This document shows positions 1-8,982 of a stretch of 64,000 nucleotides of DNA, one piece after another. The stretch lies in the NCBI RefSeq assembly GCF_052118925.1, contig NZ_JBQKGG010000005.1:62001-126000 (forward strand), in the 5' to 3' direction. Numbering within the stretch: the first letter of the stretch is position 1; each line of letters opens with the position of its first letter. The DNA is from Lientehia sp934351765 (GTDB lineage Bacteria > Bacillota > Clostridia > Lachnospirales > Lachnospiraceae). Made by a program: the position numbers and the translations under genes. Below the pieces are notes generated by a model, which worked only from the letters and a program-made list of their open reading frames with translations, made no database searches and had not been told where the DNA came from.

Positions 1-1115
1 ACAGGCTTTGCCTTCTCCAGTTCGCTGGTTACAGGGAAATCTTTCTCGACTCTTCCGTCCTCATACTGATAGCCAACGCAAATCGGAATCTCATCCAGAT
101 AACCCAGAACATCGAGGACAGTCAGAGCAACCTCGGTTGCTCCCTGAACGCGGCAGCCATAACGGGTTGCCACTGCATCAAACCAGCCGACTCTTCTGGG
201 CCGTCCGGTAGTTGCTCCATACTCGCCGCCGTCACCGCCACGGTCACGAAGCTCCTGCGCCTCATCACCAAAGATCTCGCTCACAAACGCGCCTGCACCG
301 ACTGCACTGGAATATGCCTTTACAACTGTGGTGATGTCCTTGATCTCATAGGGCGGAATTCCCGCACCGATGGCACCGTATGCAGCCAGAGTTGAAGAGG
401 AGGTTACCATAGGATAAATACCATGATCCGGATCCTTTAAAGAACCAAGCTGTCCCTCCAGAAGGATCTTCTTTCCGTCTTTCAATGCCTGATGCAGATA
501 AGCAGACACATCGCATACATAAGGTGCGATCATCTCCTTGTATTCCATCAGGGTCGCAAATACTTCTTCCGGAACAAGCGCAGGCTGATCATATAAATGA
601 ACCAACATCACATTTTTCAGTGTGCAGACATTCTTTACCTTATCCATAAGCTCATCGGGATCGCCGAACAGCTCGCTTACCTGGAAACCGATCTTTGCAT
701 ATTTATCGGAATAGAACGGTGCAATTCCGGACTTTGTAGAACCAAAAGATTTTCCTGCAAGTCTTGCTTCCTCGCAGGCGTCCAGAAGCATGTGATACGG
801 CATCATGATCTGTGCCCGGTTGGATACCAGGATCTTCGGTGCCGGAACACCCTTGGACTCCAGATCGTTCAGCTCCTTGATCAGATAGGGAATATTTAAA
901 GCCACACCATTTCCGATGATGCTGGTTGTATGATCATAGAACACACCGGAGGGAAGCAGATGAAGCGCAAATTTTCCATAGTTGTTGATAATGGTATGAC
1001 CTGCATTGCTTCCGCCCTGGAAACGGATAATAATATCCGATTTTTCTGCCAGCATATCTGTGATCTTACCTTTTCCTTCATCGCCCCAATTGGCGCCAAC
1101 GATTGCTCTAACCAT
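1..1115 (-). CDS. purA: Adenylosuccinate synthetase, 3' end outside window
   Basis: This enzyme joins IMP and aspartate with GTP to form adenylosuccinate, the first committed step to AMP. About 371 codons are visible; the C-terminus lies beyond the left edge. The N-terminus reads MVRAIVGANWGDEGKGKITD, carrying the PurA GDEGKGK phosphate-binding loop, and GGSNAGHT follows (family signature). The ATG at 1115 has AGGAGG about eight bases upstream. It starts 16 bases after the purB stop, so purF, purB and purA appear to be cotranscribed. Assignment is from these motifs and the purine gene context; nothing is abnormal in the visible part. Confidence 0.96.
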   Translation of the reverse strand, partial: MVRAIVGANWGDEGKGKITDMLAEKSDIIIRFQGGSNAGHTIINNYGKFALHLLPSGVFYDHTTSIIGNGVALNIPYLIKELNDLESKGVPAPKILVSNRAQIMMPYHMLLDACEEARLAGKSFGSTKSGIAPFYSDKYAKIGFQVSELFGDPDELMDKVKNVCTLKNVMLVHLYDQPALVPEEVFATLMEYKEMIAPYVCDVSAYLHQALKDGKKILLEGQLGSLKDPDHGIYPMVTSSSTLAAYGAIGAGIPPYEIKDITTVVKAYSSAVGAGAFVSEIFGDEAQELRDRGGDGGEYGATTGRPRRVGWFDAVATRYGCRVQGATEVALTVLDVLGYLDEIPICVGYQYEDGRVEKDFPVTSELEKAKP

Positions 1116-1131
1116 GATTTTTTCCTCCTGT

Positions 1132-2562
1132 TTATACATTGATCTCAGCTTTTACACCGAGGATTCCCTTATTTTCTTCCAGAATGGGGGCAATCACTTC
1201 TGCAAGGAATTCCTCCACCTGCTCTTTGGATCTTCCCACATAGCGGGACGGCTCCATGGTCTTCTGAAGCTCCTCCAGCGTCATATTGAATGCCGGATCT
1301 GCTGCAATCAGCTCCAGCAGGTTGTTATCCTGCCCGTTGACCTTGACATTTTTTCCAGCTTCCATGGAAAGCTCACGGATCCGCTCATGAAGCTCCTGGC
1401 GGTCTCCACCTGCTTTCACGGCATCCATCATAATGTTTTCCGTTGCCATGAACGGAAGCTCCGCCATCATGTGCTTTTCGATAACCTTGGGATATACCAC
1501 CAGTCCGTCCACCACATTAAGATACAGATCCAGGATTCCATCGATTGCCAGGAATCCCTCCGGAATGCTGAGACGCTTGTTTGCCGAGTCATCCAGCGTT
1601 CGCTCAAACCACTGGGTCGAAGCCACCAGCATCGGATTCATGGCATCAGAAATCACATAATCTGCCAAAGATGCCATACGCTCGCTCCGCATGGGATTTC
1701 TCTTATATGCCATCGCAGAAGAACCGATCTGACTCTTTTCAAATGGCTCCTCCACCTCTTTCAGATGCTGAAGCAGGCGGATATCATTGGAGAACTTATG
1801 TGCACTCTGAGCGATTCCAGCCAGTACGTTCAATACCCGGCTGTCCACTTTTCTGGAATAAGTCTGTCCGGATACTGCATAACAGCCGGAGAATCCCATC
1901 TTTTCCGCGATCTTCTTATCTACCAGCTTTACCTTTTCCTGGTCGCCGTCAAACAGCTCCAGGAAGCTTGCCTGTGTTCCGGTCGTTCCCTTGGAGCCAA
2001 GAAGCTTCATGGTACTCAGCACATAGTCCACATCCTGAAGATCCAGAGTCAGATCCTGAAGCCAGAGCGTGGCACGCTTGCCAACGGTCGTCGGCTGTGC
2101 AGGCTGAAAATGAGTAAACGCCAGTGTCGGCTGCGCCTTATATTTATCAGCAAACCTTGCCAGTTCGTCAATAACATTGATCAGCTTCTTTCTTACCAGC
2201 TTCAAGGCCTCAGTCATGATAATAATATCGGTATTATCTCCCACATAACAGGAGGTTGCACCAAGATGGATGATTCCCTTTGCTCCAGGACACTGTACAC
2301 CATAGGCATACACATGGGACATAACATCGTGGCGGACTTCTTTTTCCCGCTTCTTTGCCACCTCATAATTGATATCGTCCTGATGGGCCTTTAACTCATC
2401 AATCTGTTCCTGTGTGATCGGCAGGCCCAGCTCATGCTCTGTCTCTGCCAGCGCGATCCACAATCTTCTCCAGGTCCGGAACTTCTTATCCGGCGAGAAA
2501 ATATACTGCATTTCCTTGCTGGCATAACGTTCCGACAACGGGCTCTGGTATCTATCGTACAT
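1132..2562 (-). CDS. purB: Adenylosuccinate lyase
   Basis: PurB cleaves SAICAR to AICAR and adenylosuccinate to AMP, releasing fumarate in both. The 476-residue protein carries the fumarate-lyase superfamily signature as GSSAMAYKRNP (flexible catalytic loop) and a HLGATSCYVGDN segment typical of the family's active-site His region. Length is normal for clostridial PurB. An AAAGGA site precedes the ATG. It sits between purF (66-base gap) and purA (16-base gap). A 462-codon open frame on the opposite strand is a shadow of this gene. Confidence 0.96.
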   Translation of the reverse strand: MYDRYQSPLSERYASKEMQYIFSPDKKFRTWRRLWIALAETEHELGLPITQEQIDELKAHQDDINYEVAKKREKEVRHDVMSHVYAYGVQCPGAKGIIHLGATSCYVGDNTDIIIMTEALKLVRKKLINVIDELARFADKYKAQPTLAFTHFQPAQPTTVGKRATLWLQDLTLDLQDVDYVLSTMKLLGSKGTTGTQASFLELFDGDQEKVKLVDKKIAEKMGFSGCYAVSGQTYSRKVDSRVLNVLAGIAQSAHKFSNDIRLLQHLKEVEEPFEKSQIGSSAMAYKRNPMRSERMASLADYVISDAMNPMLVASTQWFERTLDDSANKRLSIPEGFLAIDGILDLYLNVVDGLVVYPKVIEKHMMAELPFMATENIMMDAVKAGGDRQELHERIRELSMEAGKNVKVNGQDNNLLELIAADPAFNMTLEELQKTMEPSRYVGRSKEQVEEFLAEVIAPILEENKGILGVKAEINV

Positions 2563-2628
2563 AAATTTTTCCTTTCTGATGGTTCTCCGCCGCCTCGGCT
2601 TTGGAGTCTCAGGCTATTATGCCCATCA

Positions 2629-4077
2629 TCATCTGTTATATTCTCCCCGGATGTCCTCCGTCGGAGGCTCGATGGGGTAGTTTCCACTGAAGCATGCTGT
2701 GCAGATGGGAAGCCCCTCTGCCATCTCAGAAAGCCGATCCAGTTCCAGATAGCCGAGACTGTCTGCACCGATCTCCTTCCGGATCTCATCTATGGTCCGC
2801 CCGTGGGCGATCAGCTGATCCTCGGACGGAATATCCGTTCCGAAGTAACAGGGATGTAAAAACGGCGGTGCTGAGATCCGTACATGAACCTCTTTTGCCC
2901 CGGCCTCCCGAAGCATCCGGACGATCCGTCCGCAGGTGGTTCCCCGGACAATTGAATCATCGACCATGATGATCCGCTTTCCGTCAACGGATTCCTTTAA
3001 TACATTTAACTTGACCTGTACACTGGATTCCCGGCTCTTCTGCTTGGGCTTGATAAAGGTACGGCCCACATAACCGTTCTTCACAAATGCGGTTCCATAA
3101 GGAATCCCGGATTCCAGGGCATATCCCTGAGCCGCGGCATTTCCGGATTCGGGAACTCCCACGACCAGATCTGCCTCGACCGGATGATCCTTTGCCAGAA
3201 ACCGGCCTGCGGCAAGCCTTGCATGATACACGCTGACTCCGTCAATCTTCGTATCCGGTCTTGCAAAATAAATATATTCAAAAATACATCTTGCTTCTTT
3301 TTCAGGCGGCAGACAGAGACTGGTATCCGAGTAAATCTCGCCCTTTGTGATTGTAACGATCTCTCCCGGTTTTACATCCCGCACAAACTCCGCTCCTACG
3401 GTATCAAGAGCACAGGTTTCGGAAGCCAGAATATAAGCATTATCCCGTTTTCCGATGCACAGTGGCTTGAAGCCAAAGGGATCTCTGGCTCCGATCAGCT
3501 TTCTCGGACTCATAAGCACCAGAGAATAGGCTCCGATGATCTTCTTCATGGCCTTTCCGACTGCTTCCTCGACGGTCTTTGACTTCACCCTAGCCCGGGC
3601 AATATGATAGGCAATCACCTCGGAGTCGATCGTCGTCTGAAAAATCGCACCATCATGGGCCAGCTCCCGCCGAAGCTCCGGTGCATTAACCAGATTGCCG
3701 TTATGAGCCAGTGCAAGGGTTCCTTTGATATAATTCAGAACCAGCGGCTGTGCGTTTTCTCTTGTGCTGGATCCGGCAGTCGAATATCTGACATGGCCTA
3801 CGCCGATATCTCCAAACTGCAATTCCTCCAGGACCTCCGGTGTAAAGACCTCATTGGTCAATCCCATTCCTTTACGAAGCCGGACCACGCCTTTCGGTCC
3901 CTCTGTGTCGCTGACAGCGATTCCACAGCTTTCCTGCCCACGATGCTGTAATGCAAGAAGTCCATAGTAGATTGTTGGTGCCACATTATTTCTGTCAAAA
4001 TCATAGATTCCGAACACACCGCATTCTTCATGCAGCCGATCGGAATCCCTGTATGTCTCATAAGGCTGCTCTGTCAT
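2629..4077 (-). CDS. purF: Amidophosphoribosyltransferase (purine)
   Basis: PurF makes 5-phosphoribosylamine from PRPP and glutamine, the first step of purine synthesis. The 482-residue protein has an Ntn-hydrolase glutaminase domain starting at Cys19 (EECGVFGI); in this family a short propeptide is removed to expose that Cys, and here it would be 18 residues. The C-terminal PRTase domain carries the PRPP loop IIMVDDSIVRGTT. Cysteines in ARCIFEY and CTACFSGNYP fit the 4Fe-4S cluster ligands of the Bacillus-type enzyme. First gene of purF-purB-purA; a good promoter lies upstream at 4145-4173. Confidence 0.96.
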   Translation of the reverse strand: MTEQPYETYRDSDRLHEECGVFGIYDFDRNNVAPTIYYGLLALQHRGQESCGIAVSDTEGPKGVVRLRKGMGLTNEVFTPEVLEELQFGDIGVGHVRYSTAGSSTRENAQPLVLNYIKGTLALAHNGNLVNAPELRRELAHDGAIFQTTIDSEVIAYHIARARVKSKTVEEAVGKAMKKIIGAYSLVLMSPRKLIGARDPFGFKPLCIGKRDNAYILASETCALDTVGAEFVRDVKPGEIVTITKGEIYSDTSLCLPPEKEARCIFEYIYFARPDTKIDGVSVYHARLAAGRFLAKDHPVEADLVVGVPESGNAAAQGYALESGIPYGTAFVKNGYVGRTFIKPKQKSRESSVQVKLNVLKESVDGKRIIMVDDSIVRGTTCGRIVRMLREAGAKEVHVRISAPPFLHPCYFGTDIPSEDQLIAHGRTIDEIRKEIGADSLGYLELDRLSEMAEGLPICTACFSGNYPIEPPTEDIRGEYNR

Positions 4078-4144
4078 GAAACCACCCTTTCTTTAAAGGC
4101 TGTGCATAAAACAACGCCTGTCCACATGCCAACTACCAAAGCAA

Positions 4145-4173
4145 ATTATAATATAACGATATTGATAACGCAA
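4145..4173 (-). promoter_or_regulatory. Predicted sigma-A promoter of purF
   Basis: On the minus strand TTGCGT (4168-4173) and TATAAT (4145-4150) are separated by 17 bases. This gives a leader of about 60 bases before the purF ATG at 4077. That leader is too short for a purine riboswitch and none of the known purine aptamer motifs is visible. Confidence 0.6.
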
Positions 4174-4241
4174 CCGCAAAATTGAACAAAACACTAGAAA
4201 TCACGATTTCCCGGACATTTTTCGATAGGAAACCAAGCCTT

Positions 4242-4304
4242 TTCCAGAAATAAAGGAGCTTTCCCGCATCGTCATTCCTTCCGGTGACCTGCTGAAAAGC
4301 TCCT
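4242..4304 (-). terminator. Hairpin downstream of dapB, likely terminator
   Basis: AGGAGCTTT (4255-4263 region) and AAAGCTCCT (4296-4304) form a stem around a roughly 33-base loop. Reading on the minus strand, the stem is followed by TTTATTTCT. It lies about 50 bases past the dapB stop. The tail is not a pure T run, so termination may be partial. Confidence 0.5.
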
Positions 4305-4356
4305 GCCATGACATTATTATATTTACTATTTTATTAAGGAAGCTTCTCCTTCACAC

Positions 4357-5112
4357 CTACCCGATCACATCACTCATGTCATAAAAACCGGCCGGTTTTC
4401 CTGCAAGGAACTTCGCAGCTTCAATTGCACCCTTGGCAAAGATGCCTTTGGAATATGCTGTATGCTTGAACTCAATGACCTCATCGGCTCCGGCAAAAAT
4501 CACTTCATGCTCGCCGACAATGCTTCCGCCCCGTACTGCACTGATTCCAATTTCGTTTTCGGAACGCTTTGCCCGCTCCTGAGAACGATCATATTTGTAG
4601 GTATATCGATGATCCATCGCTTCATTGATGGAATCAGCCAGTGCTAATGCAGTACCACTTGGAGCATCCAGCTTCTGATTGTGATGCTTCTCCACGATCT
4701 CAATGTCAAAGCCGGCCGGTGCCAGTGTCTGCGCCGCTTCCTTCAAAAGCTTCAGAAGCATATTGATTCCCAGAGACATATTGGCAGATTTCAGAACTGC
4801 CACAGATGCAGACGCCTCTTTCACCTGTTCTAATTGCTCCTCAGAAAGTCCTGTGGTACAAATCACAACCGGTGTCTTTGTTCTCACGCTGTAGGATAAT
4901 AATCCGTCGATTGCTTTTGCCGAACAGAAATCAATGATCACATCGGCAGAAACTGTACACTCATCCAGTGACTTAAATACCGGATATGTATTCTGGATAT
5001 GGTCGGAAAGATCAATTCCCGCCACAATCTCGATTCCTTCATCTGCAGCTGCCAGCCCGGTGATCACCTGGCCCATATGACCGTTGCAGCCATGCATAAT
5101 CGCTTTTACCAT
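4357..5112 (-). CDS. dapB: 4-hydroxy-tetrahydrodipicolinate reductase
   Basis: DapB reduces the DapA product to tetrahydrodipicolinate with NAD(P)H on the route to diaminopimelate and lysine. The 251-residue protein has the N-terminal dinucleotide fold GCNGHMGQ (residues 8-15) and the catalytic signature EKHHNQKLDAPSGTAL, with the HH catalytic pair, the substrate Lys and the DAPSGTA loop. It follows dapA with a 30-base gap and is probably cotranscribed, so the upstream lysine riboswitch should control both. DAP is also a cell wall and spore cortex precursor. Length and motifs are normal. Confidence 0.96.
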   Translation of the reverse strand: MVKAIMHGCNGHMGQVITGLAAADEGIEIVAGIDLSDHIQNTYPVFKSLDECTVSADVIIDFCSAKAIDGLLSYSVRTKTPVVICTTGLSEEQLEQVKEASASVAVLKSANMSLGINMLLKLLKEAAQTLAPAGFDIEIVEKHHNQKLDAPSGTALALADSINEAMDHRYTYKYDRSQERAKRSENEIGISAVRGGSIVGEHEVIFAGADEVIEFKHTAYSKGIFAKGAIEAAKFLAGKPAGFYDMSDVIG

Positions 5113-5142
5113 CTTTTTTCCCTCTTTTTCTATACGCTGTAT

Positions 5143-6033
5143 TTATGCCAGTGTCAATCCAAAATCAACCATTGCTTTCTTTAATACTTCTTCATGTGCC
5201 GGCTCCATGGGAGATAACGGTCCACGAAGCGGTCCGCAGCCCTTACCAAGCAAATTCATGGCAGTTTTTACCGGGATCGGATTTACTTCGCAAAACAGCG
5301 CATCGATCAGCGGAAGCGCCCGAAGCTGAATCTGGCGGCTTTCTGCCACATTTCCATCCAGGAAGCTCATAACCATATCATGGGTTTCCTTCGGTGCCAC
5401 ATTGGATAATACAGAGATCACGCCGATTCCTCCCAGCGCCAGGATCGGTACCACCTGATCATCATTTCCGGAGTAGATGTCCATACATCCGTCTGCCAGC
5501 TGTGCCAGCTTCGCGATCTGGGAAATGTTTCCGCTGGCCTCCTTAATTCCTATGATGTTGGGAACATTCTTTGCCAGATATACGGCTGTTTCCGGCTGGA
5601 TATTACAGCCGGTACGACCGGGTACGTTATAAAGAATGATCGGCAGGTTCACTGCCTCTGCAACAGCAGTGAAATGATTAATCAGACCTTTCTGCGTTGC
5701 CTTGTTATAGTAAGGAGTTACCTGAAGCAGCGCGTCTGCGCCAAGCTTTTCTGCCTCAACGGACAGATAGACCGCAGTTTCGGTACTGTTGGAACCGGTT
5801 CCTGCAATGACCGGAATTCTCTTGTTTACAACCTTGACCGCGTGACCGATCACATCCAGATGCTCTTCATGGCTCAGCGTGGAAGCCTCGCCTGTGGTTC
5901 CGCAGATGATGACTGCATCCGTTCCTGCCGCCACCTGCTCCTCCAGGATTTCTGTCAGCTTGTCATAATTTACGCTTCCATCCGCAAAAAAGGGTGTTAC
6001 AATTGCTACGCCTGCACCTTTAAATACTGCCAT
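5143..6033 (-). CDS. dapA: 4-hydroxy-tetrahydrodipicolinate synthase
   Basis: DapA condenses pyruvate with aspartate semialdehyde, the first dedicated step to lysine and DAP. The start is set at the ATG at 6033 (MAVFKGAGVAIVTPF) because AAGGAGG lies just upstream; an in-frame ATG at 6057 would put the ribosome site inside the gene. The 296-residue TIM-barrel protein shows GTTGEASTLS (pyruvate carboxyl binding), YNVPGRTG with the catalytic Tyr, and IGIKEASGN with the Schiff-base Lys. It is the first gene after the lysine riboswitch and leads dapB. Confidence 0.96.
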   Translation of the reverse strand: MAVFKGAGVAIVTPFFADGSVNYDKLTEILEEQVAAGTDAVIICGTTGEASTLSHEEHLDVIGHAVKVVNKRIPVIAGTGSNSTETAVYLSVEAEKLGADALLQVTPYYNKATQKGLINHFTAVAEAVNLPIILYNVPGRTGCNIQPETAVYLAKNVPNIIGIKEASGNISQIAKLAQLADGCMDIYSGNDDQVVPILALGGIGVISVLSNVAPKETHDMVMSFLDGNVAESRQIQLRALPLIDALFCEVNPIPVKTAMNLLGKGCGPLRGPLSPMEPAHEEVLKKAMVDFGLTLA

Positions 6034-6227
6034 TTCCTTTTCCTCCTTATTTTTCATTTTCTTGAGCGCCTGCTGTGTCAGATCTTTTGTTCCGCTGCAG
6101 TGCGATCCCCGCGGAGCGTTCCTGTTATATCAATGGATTCTGATACCGGATTGCTCCGCACGATGTGCTCCCGCGATCCTCACGACCCGCGTCAAATGTT
6201 CCAGCGTTTGCCTCTGGTATCATTTCC

Positions 6228-6262
6228 TATAACAAAATAGAGCTGACCGAATGGTCAGCCCT
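6228..6262 (-). terminator. Intrinsic terminator of the lysine riboswitch
   Basis: Minus-strand GCTGACC-ATTC-GGTCAGC (6242-6259) is a perfect 7-bp stem with a 4-base loop, followed by TCTATTTTGTT. It sits between the riboswitch aptamer and dapA, as expected for a transcription-attenuating OFF switch. About 190 bases of leader remain between it and the dapA start. Confidence 0.75.
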
Positions 6263-6302
6263 TTCAATTTCAACAGCAGCATAAACATATATGCCGGAAA
6301 CT

Positions 6303-6468
6303 TTTAAGTAGCGCTCCATCCGTCGGATGACAGTCATATAGTTCTTCACCATATGCCCAGGAACTTCTATTCAGGTTATCGGTTCCTTCGGCGTTTTTTC
6401 CTTTCCTCCGGTTTCTTTCATGCCTGACATGTCCGCCGTTCTACTGATAAAAAACGCAACCTCTACAT
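6303..6468 (-). promoter_or_regulatory. Lysine riboswitch (L box) upstream of dapA
   Basis: On the minus strand the conserved L-box elements occur in order: GTAGAGGTTGCG at the 5' side (6455-6466), ACGCCGAAGGAACCG in the middle (near 6380-6395), CTGGGCATATGG (near 6350), GACTGTCATCC (near 6325), and a closing GCGCTAC (about 6308-6314) that pairs with the 5' GTAG. These are the core positions of the lysine aptamer. A terminator follows, then dapA-dapB. Lysine binding is therefore expected to stop transcription of the DAP pathway genes. The long gene-free stretch 6034-6541 is occupied mainly by this leader. Confidence 0.9.
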
Positions 6469-6541
6469 TTAGTTATTCAATTTGTTACTTTGGTCATCAT
6501 AACATCATTAACCGGCCTTGTCAACCGGGGATCTGAAAAAT

Positions 6542-7036
6542 CTATCCTTCTTTCATATCCACGGAGTCAATTCTTGTGACCCGGTCCACTAATGGATACA
6601 ATTCCTCCGGGAATACGATTCCTGTCATAATAATATCTACATCCTCATCCCGTGCCTCCAGAAGCTTTGCAATATCCTCGCTTTCGATGATCCCATGATC
6701 CACCAGGCCCAGGATCTCATCCAGGATCAGGACATCACAATCTCTTGTAGAAAGCACCTTTTTTGCGAAATTCACACCGTTCCGCATATTGGCTGCCTCC
6801 TCGGATTGTTCCTCCTTGGACAGCTCTGCATAAGGACGATCCAGTTTTTCAAAAGAAAACACCTTGATCTCCGGCTCCAGCCGTCTGCTTATCTCATTTT
6901 CTTCGCTTCGGCCCTTCAGGAACTGAATGATCACAATATTCTGGTTCCTCCCCGCAGCTTTTACAGCCAGGCCTATGGCACAGGCACTTTTTCCGCTTCC
7001 TTCTCCGCAAAGCACCTGAATCATTCCTTTTTTCAT
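6542..7036 (-). CDS. CobO/CobA-like corrinoid adenosyltransferase family P-loop protein
   Basis: The 164-residue protein resembles ATP:cob(I)alamin adenosyltransferases of the CobO/BtuR type, which transfer the adenosyl group of ATP to reduced corrinoids. Visible are an N-terminal P-loop GEGSGKS (residues 11-17), IIQFLKG at the end of strand 2, and a Walker B-like DCDVLILDEI. The P-loop departs from the usual GNGKGKT form of the family, which unusually holds ATP in reverse; Gly and Ser replace two of these positions. No other cobalamin gene is nearby. It may act in corrinoid salvage, but a different nucleotide-dependent role is possible. Confidence 0.75.
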   Translation of the reverse strand: MKKGMIQVLCGEGSGKSACAIGLAVKAAGRNQNIVIIQFLKGRSEENEISRRLEPEIKVFSFEKLDRPYAELSKEEQSEEAANMRNGVNFAKKVLSTRDCDVLILDEILGLVDHGIIESEDIAKLLEARDEDVDIIMTGIVFPEELYPLVDRVTRIDSVDMKEG

Positions 7037-7126
7037 ACTTTCCTCCAGGTCGTACTGTCATATTTCCCTACATTTTACCACCGTTCTTCTTAGAATGCAA
7101 CTCTATTCCCCCCGTATTTTCCTTTG

Positions 7127-7753
7127 CTATTCAACCCATTCCAGTTTGCTGACCGACACCTCATAAGCAGTCCGTTTTTCACTCTCATTTTCCCCGATCC
7201 GCTTTACGTATTCACGGCTCTGGACCCTGCCCCAGACACAGATCCTGCTGCCGACTTCAAAGCCGGACGCATAACGGGCATTTCTGCCCCAGGCGATGCA
7301 TGGAATGTAATCCGATTTTCCGTAGGGCCGGTTCACCGCCACCAAAAGATCGGCAATCTCCCTTCCCAGCGGTGTCTTCCGATAGACCGGAGCCTTGCAT
7401 ATGTATCCGTCCAGGAAGATCTGATTGGTTTTCGTACAGTCATGAAATTCCTCCAGAAATGCGATCTCCCGCACAAACACCGACAGGATCAGGCGGTTTT
7501 TTGTTCCTTCATGGCGGTTATAGGACCGGAACTGCCCGGAAGCCTCCACCAGCATCCCGGTATAATCACCGGTCACATCCAGAAGCCGCTCAGATATTAA
7601 AAGCGGGATCACATCGACCTGCTCACTGAGACGGCTGATGGAGATTTCTGTCAGGTAAAATCCCTCCCCAAAAACCTCATGACTGAACGTAAAACCGGAA
7701 ATGATCTCTCCGATCACCGTAACCTTGTTGTTTTCCATAATTTTCTCTGACAT
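7127..7753 (-). CDS. SSB-like protein with two OB-fold segments
   Basis: A 208-residue protein related to single-stranded DNA-binding proteins. The second half (from about residue 110, NQIFLDGYICKAPVYRKTPLG to YEVSVSKLEWVE at the end) follows the SSB pattern: strand, PxxRxTPxG-like turn, DYIPCIAWGRNARY and a final strand. The first half looks like a more diverged OB unit (KVTVIGEIISGFTF). It lacks the acidic C-terminal tip used by replicative SSB, so it is unlikely to be the main SSB. The ATG at 7753 is chosen because AAAGGAGA precedes it; the in-frame GTG six codons earlier lies over the ribosome site. It may act in recombination or conjugation-type DNA handling; this is inference. Confidence 0.7.
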   Translation of the reverse strand: MSEKIMENNKVTVIGEIISGFTFSHEVFGEGFYLTEISISRLSEQVDVIPLLISERLLDVTGDYTGMLVEASGQFRSYNRHEGTKNRLILSVFVREIAFLEEFHDCTKTNQIFLDGYICKAPVYRKTPLGREIADLLVAVNRPYGKSDYIPCIAWGRNARYASGFEVGSRICVWGRVQSREYVKRIGENESEKRTAYEVSVSKLEWVE

Positions 7754-8019
7754 TCGTATTTCTCCTTTCACACTGCTTCGTCTTTCTGACTGCTCAGGAA
7801 TATCTGTTCCACGTTCCTGCAGAACAAAGATATCCGCTCATTCAGGCTAATATTATGTGTATTCGTTTCTTCCGTTTTTTATACATAAAATTTTCAATTT
7901 TTCTTCATTTACTTTTAGAGATGGGTATACTACAATAGAGGTTAGTGTCGGTTCAGAAACTGATGGTACAAAAGCCGCCGGTCCCGGCGGAAGAATCTGT
8001 TTAAGAATGAGGCCTTTAT

Positions 8020-8976
8020 ATGAAAACCGTTGATATTGTTGTGCCCTGCTATAACGAGGAAGAAGTACTTGAAACCTTTTACCAGGTGACGGACGGCATC
8101 GTTTCCGCCATGGCAGGCTATTCGTTTACTTATATATTGGTTGATGATGGAAGCCGCGATTCCACGCTCACTAAGATGAAAGAGCTGGCGGCCGCCCATG
8201 ACAACGTCCGTTATATTTCCTTTTCCAGAAACTTTGGAAAAGAAGCAGCCATGTATGCCGGGCTTTCTCATACCACCGGCGATCTGGTCATTGTCATGGA
8301 TGCTGATCTCCAGCACCCGCCTGCAATGATCCCGGAAATGATGAAGGGGATCGAAGAGGGGTATGACTGTGCTGCCGCAAGACGTACCACCCGCGCCGGG
8401 GAATCAAAAATCCGAAGTGCCTTTTCCAACCTGTTTTACAGGCTGAGCAACCACATGACCGATGTAAAAATGCCGCAGGCTGCGGTAGATTTCCGGATCA
8501 TGACACGCCAGATGGTCGATTCCATTTTAAAGCTTTCGGAAGTGGAACGGTTTTCCAAGGGGATCTTCGCCTGGGTCGGCTTCGATACGAAGTGGTATCC
8601 CTACGAAAATGTGGAACGGACCATGGGCACCACCAAATGGAGCTTCCGCGGACTGTTCAAATACGCCATAGACGGAATCACCTCCTTTTCCATCGCTCCG
8701 CTGCGCCTGGTTTCTGGCGTCGGTTTCGTGATCTCCATCGTGGCATTTATCTATATTCTGATCACATTGATCCAGACACTGATCTTTGGAATTGATGTTC
8801 CGGGCTATGTCACGACCTTATGTGCCGTTCTGTTCCTCGGCGGAATTATTGAGCTTTCCATTGGAATCCTCGGCGAATACATCGCCCATATTTACATGGA
8901 AGCCAAGGATCGTCCCATCTACATTGTAAAACAGACCAATCTTGATCTGCACGAGTCCGAAAAGAAAGGGAAATGA
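8020..8976 (+). CDS. CsbB-like GT2 polyprenyl-phosphate glycosyltransferase
   Basis: A 318-residue family 2 glycosyltransferase. The N-terminal GT-A domain shows VDIVVPCYNEEEVL, VDDGSRD, and MDADLQHPP with the metal-binding DxD. Two hydrophobic segments near residues 232-255 and 262-290 anchor the C-terminus. This is the architecture of CsbB, GtrB and DPM-type enzymes that load a sugar onto undecaprenyl phosphate at the inner face of the membrane. The next gene, six bases downstream, is YfhO-like. In Bacillus, CsbB and YfhO work together in lipoteichoic acid glycosylation, so a similar envelope glycosylation role is inferred. No GtcA-type flippase gene is adjacent. Confidence 0.88.
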   Translation: MKTVDIVVPCYNEEEVLETFYQVTDGIVSAMAGYSFTYILVDDGSRDSTLTKMKELAAAHDNVRYISFSRNFGKEAAMYAGLSHTTGDLVIVMDADLQHPPAMIPEMMKGIEEGYDCAAARRTTRAGESKIRSAFSNLFYRLSNHMTDVKMPQAAVDFRIMTRQMVDSILKLSEVERFSKGIFAWVGFDTKWYPYENVERTMGTTKWSFRGLFKYAIDGITSFSIAPLRLVSGVGFVISIVAFIYILITLIQTLIFGIDVPGYVTTLCAVLFLGGIIELSIGILGEYIAHIYMEAKDRPIYIVKQTNLDLHESEKKGK

Positions 8977-8982
8977 TTTTTT

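Noticed and set aside
1006..2394. Long open frame (462 codons) antisense to purB
   Set aside because: Lies wholly over purB, lacks a ribosome site and has a His/Cys/Leu-rich composition typical of a shadow frame.
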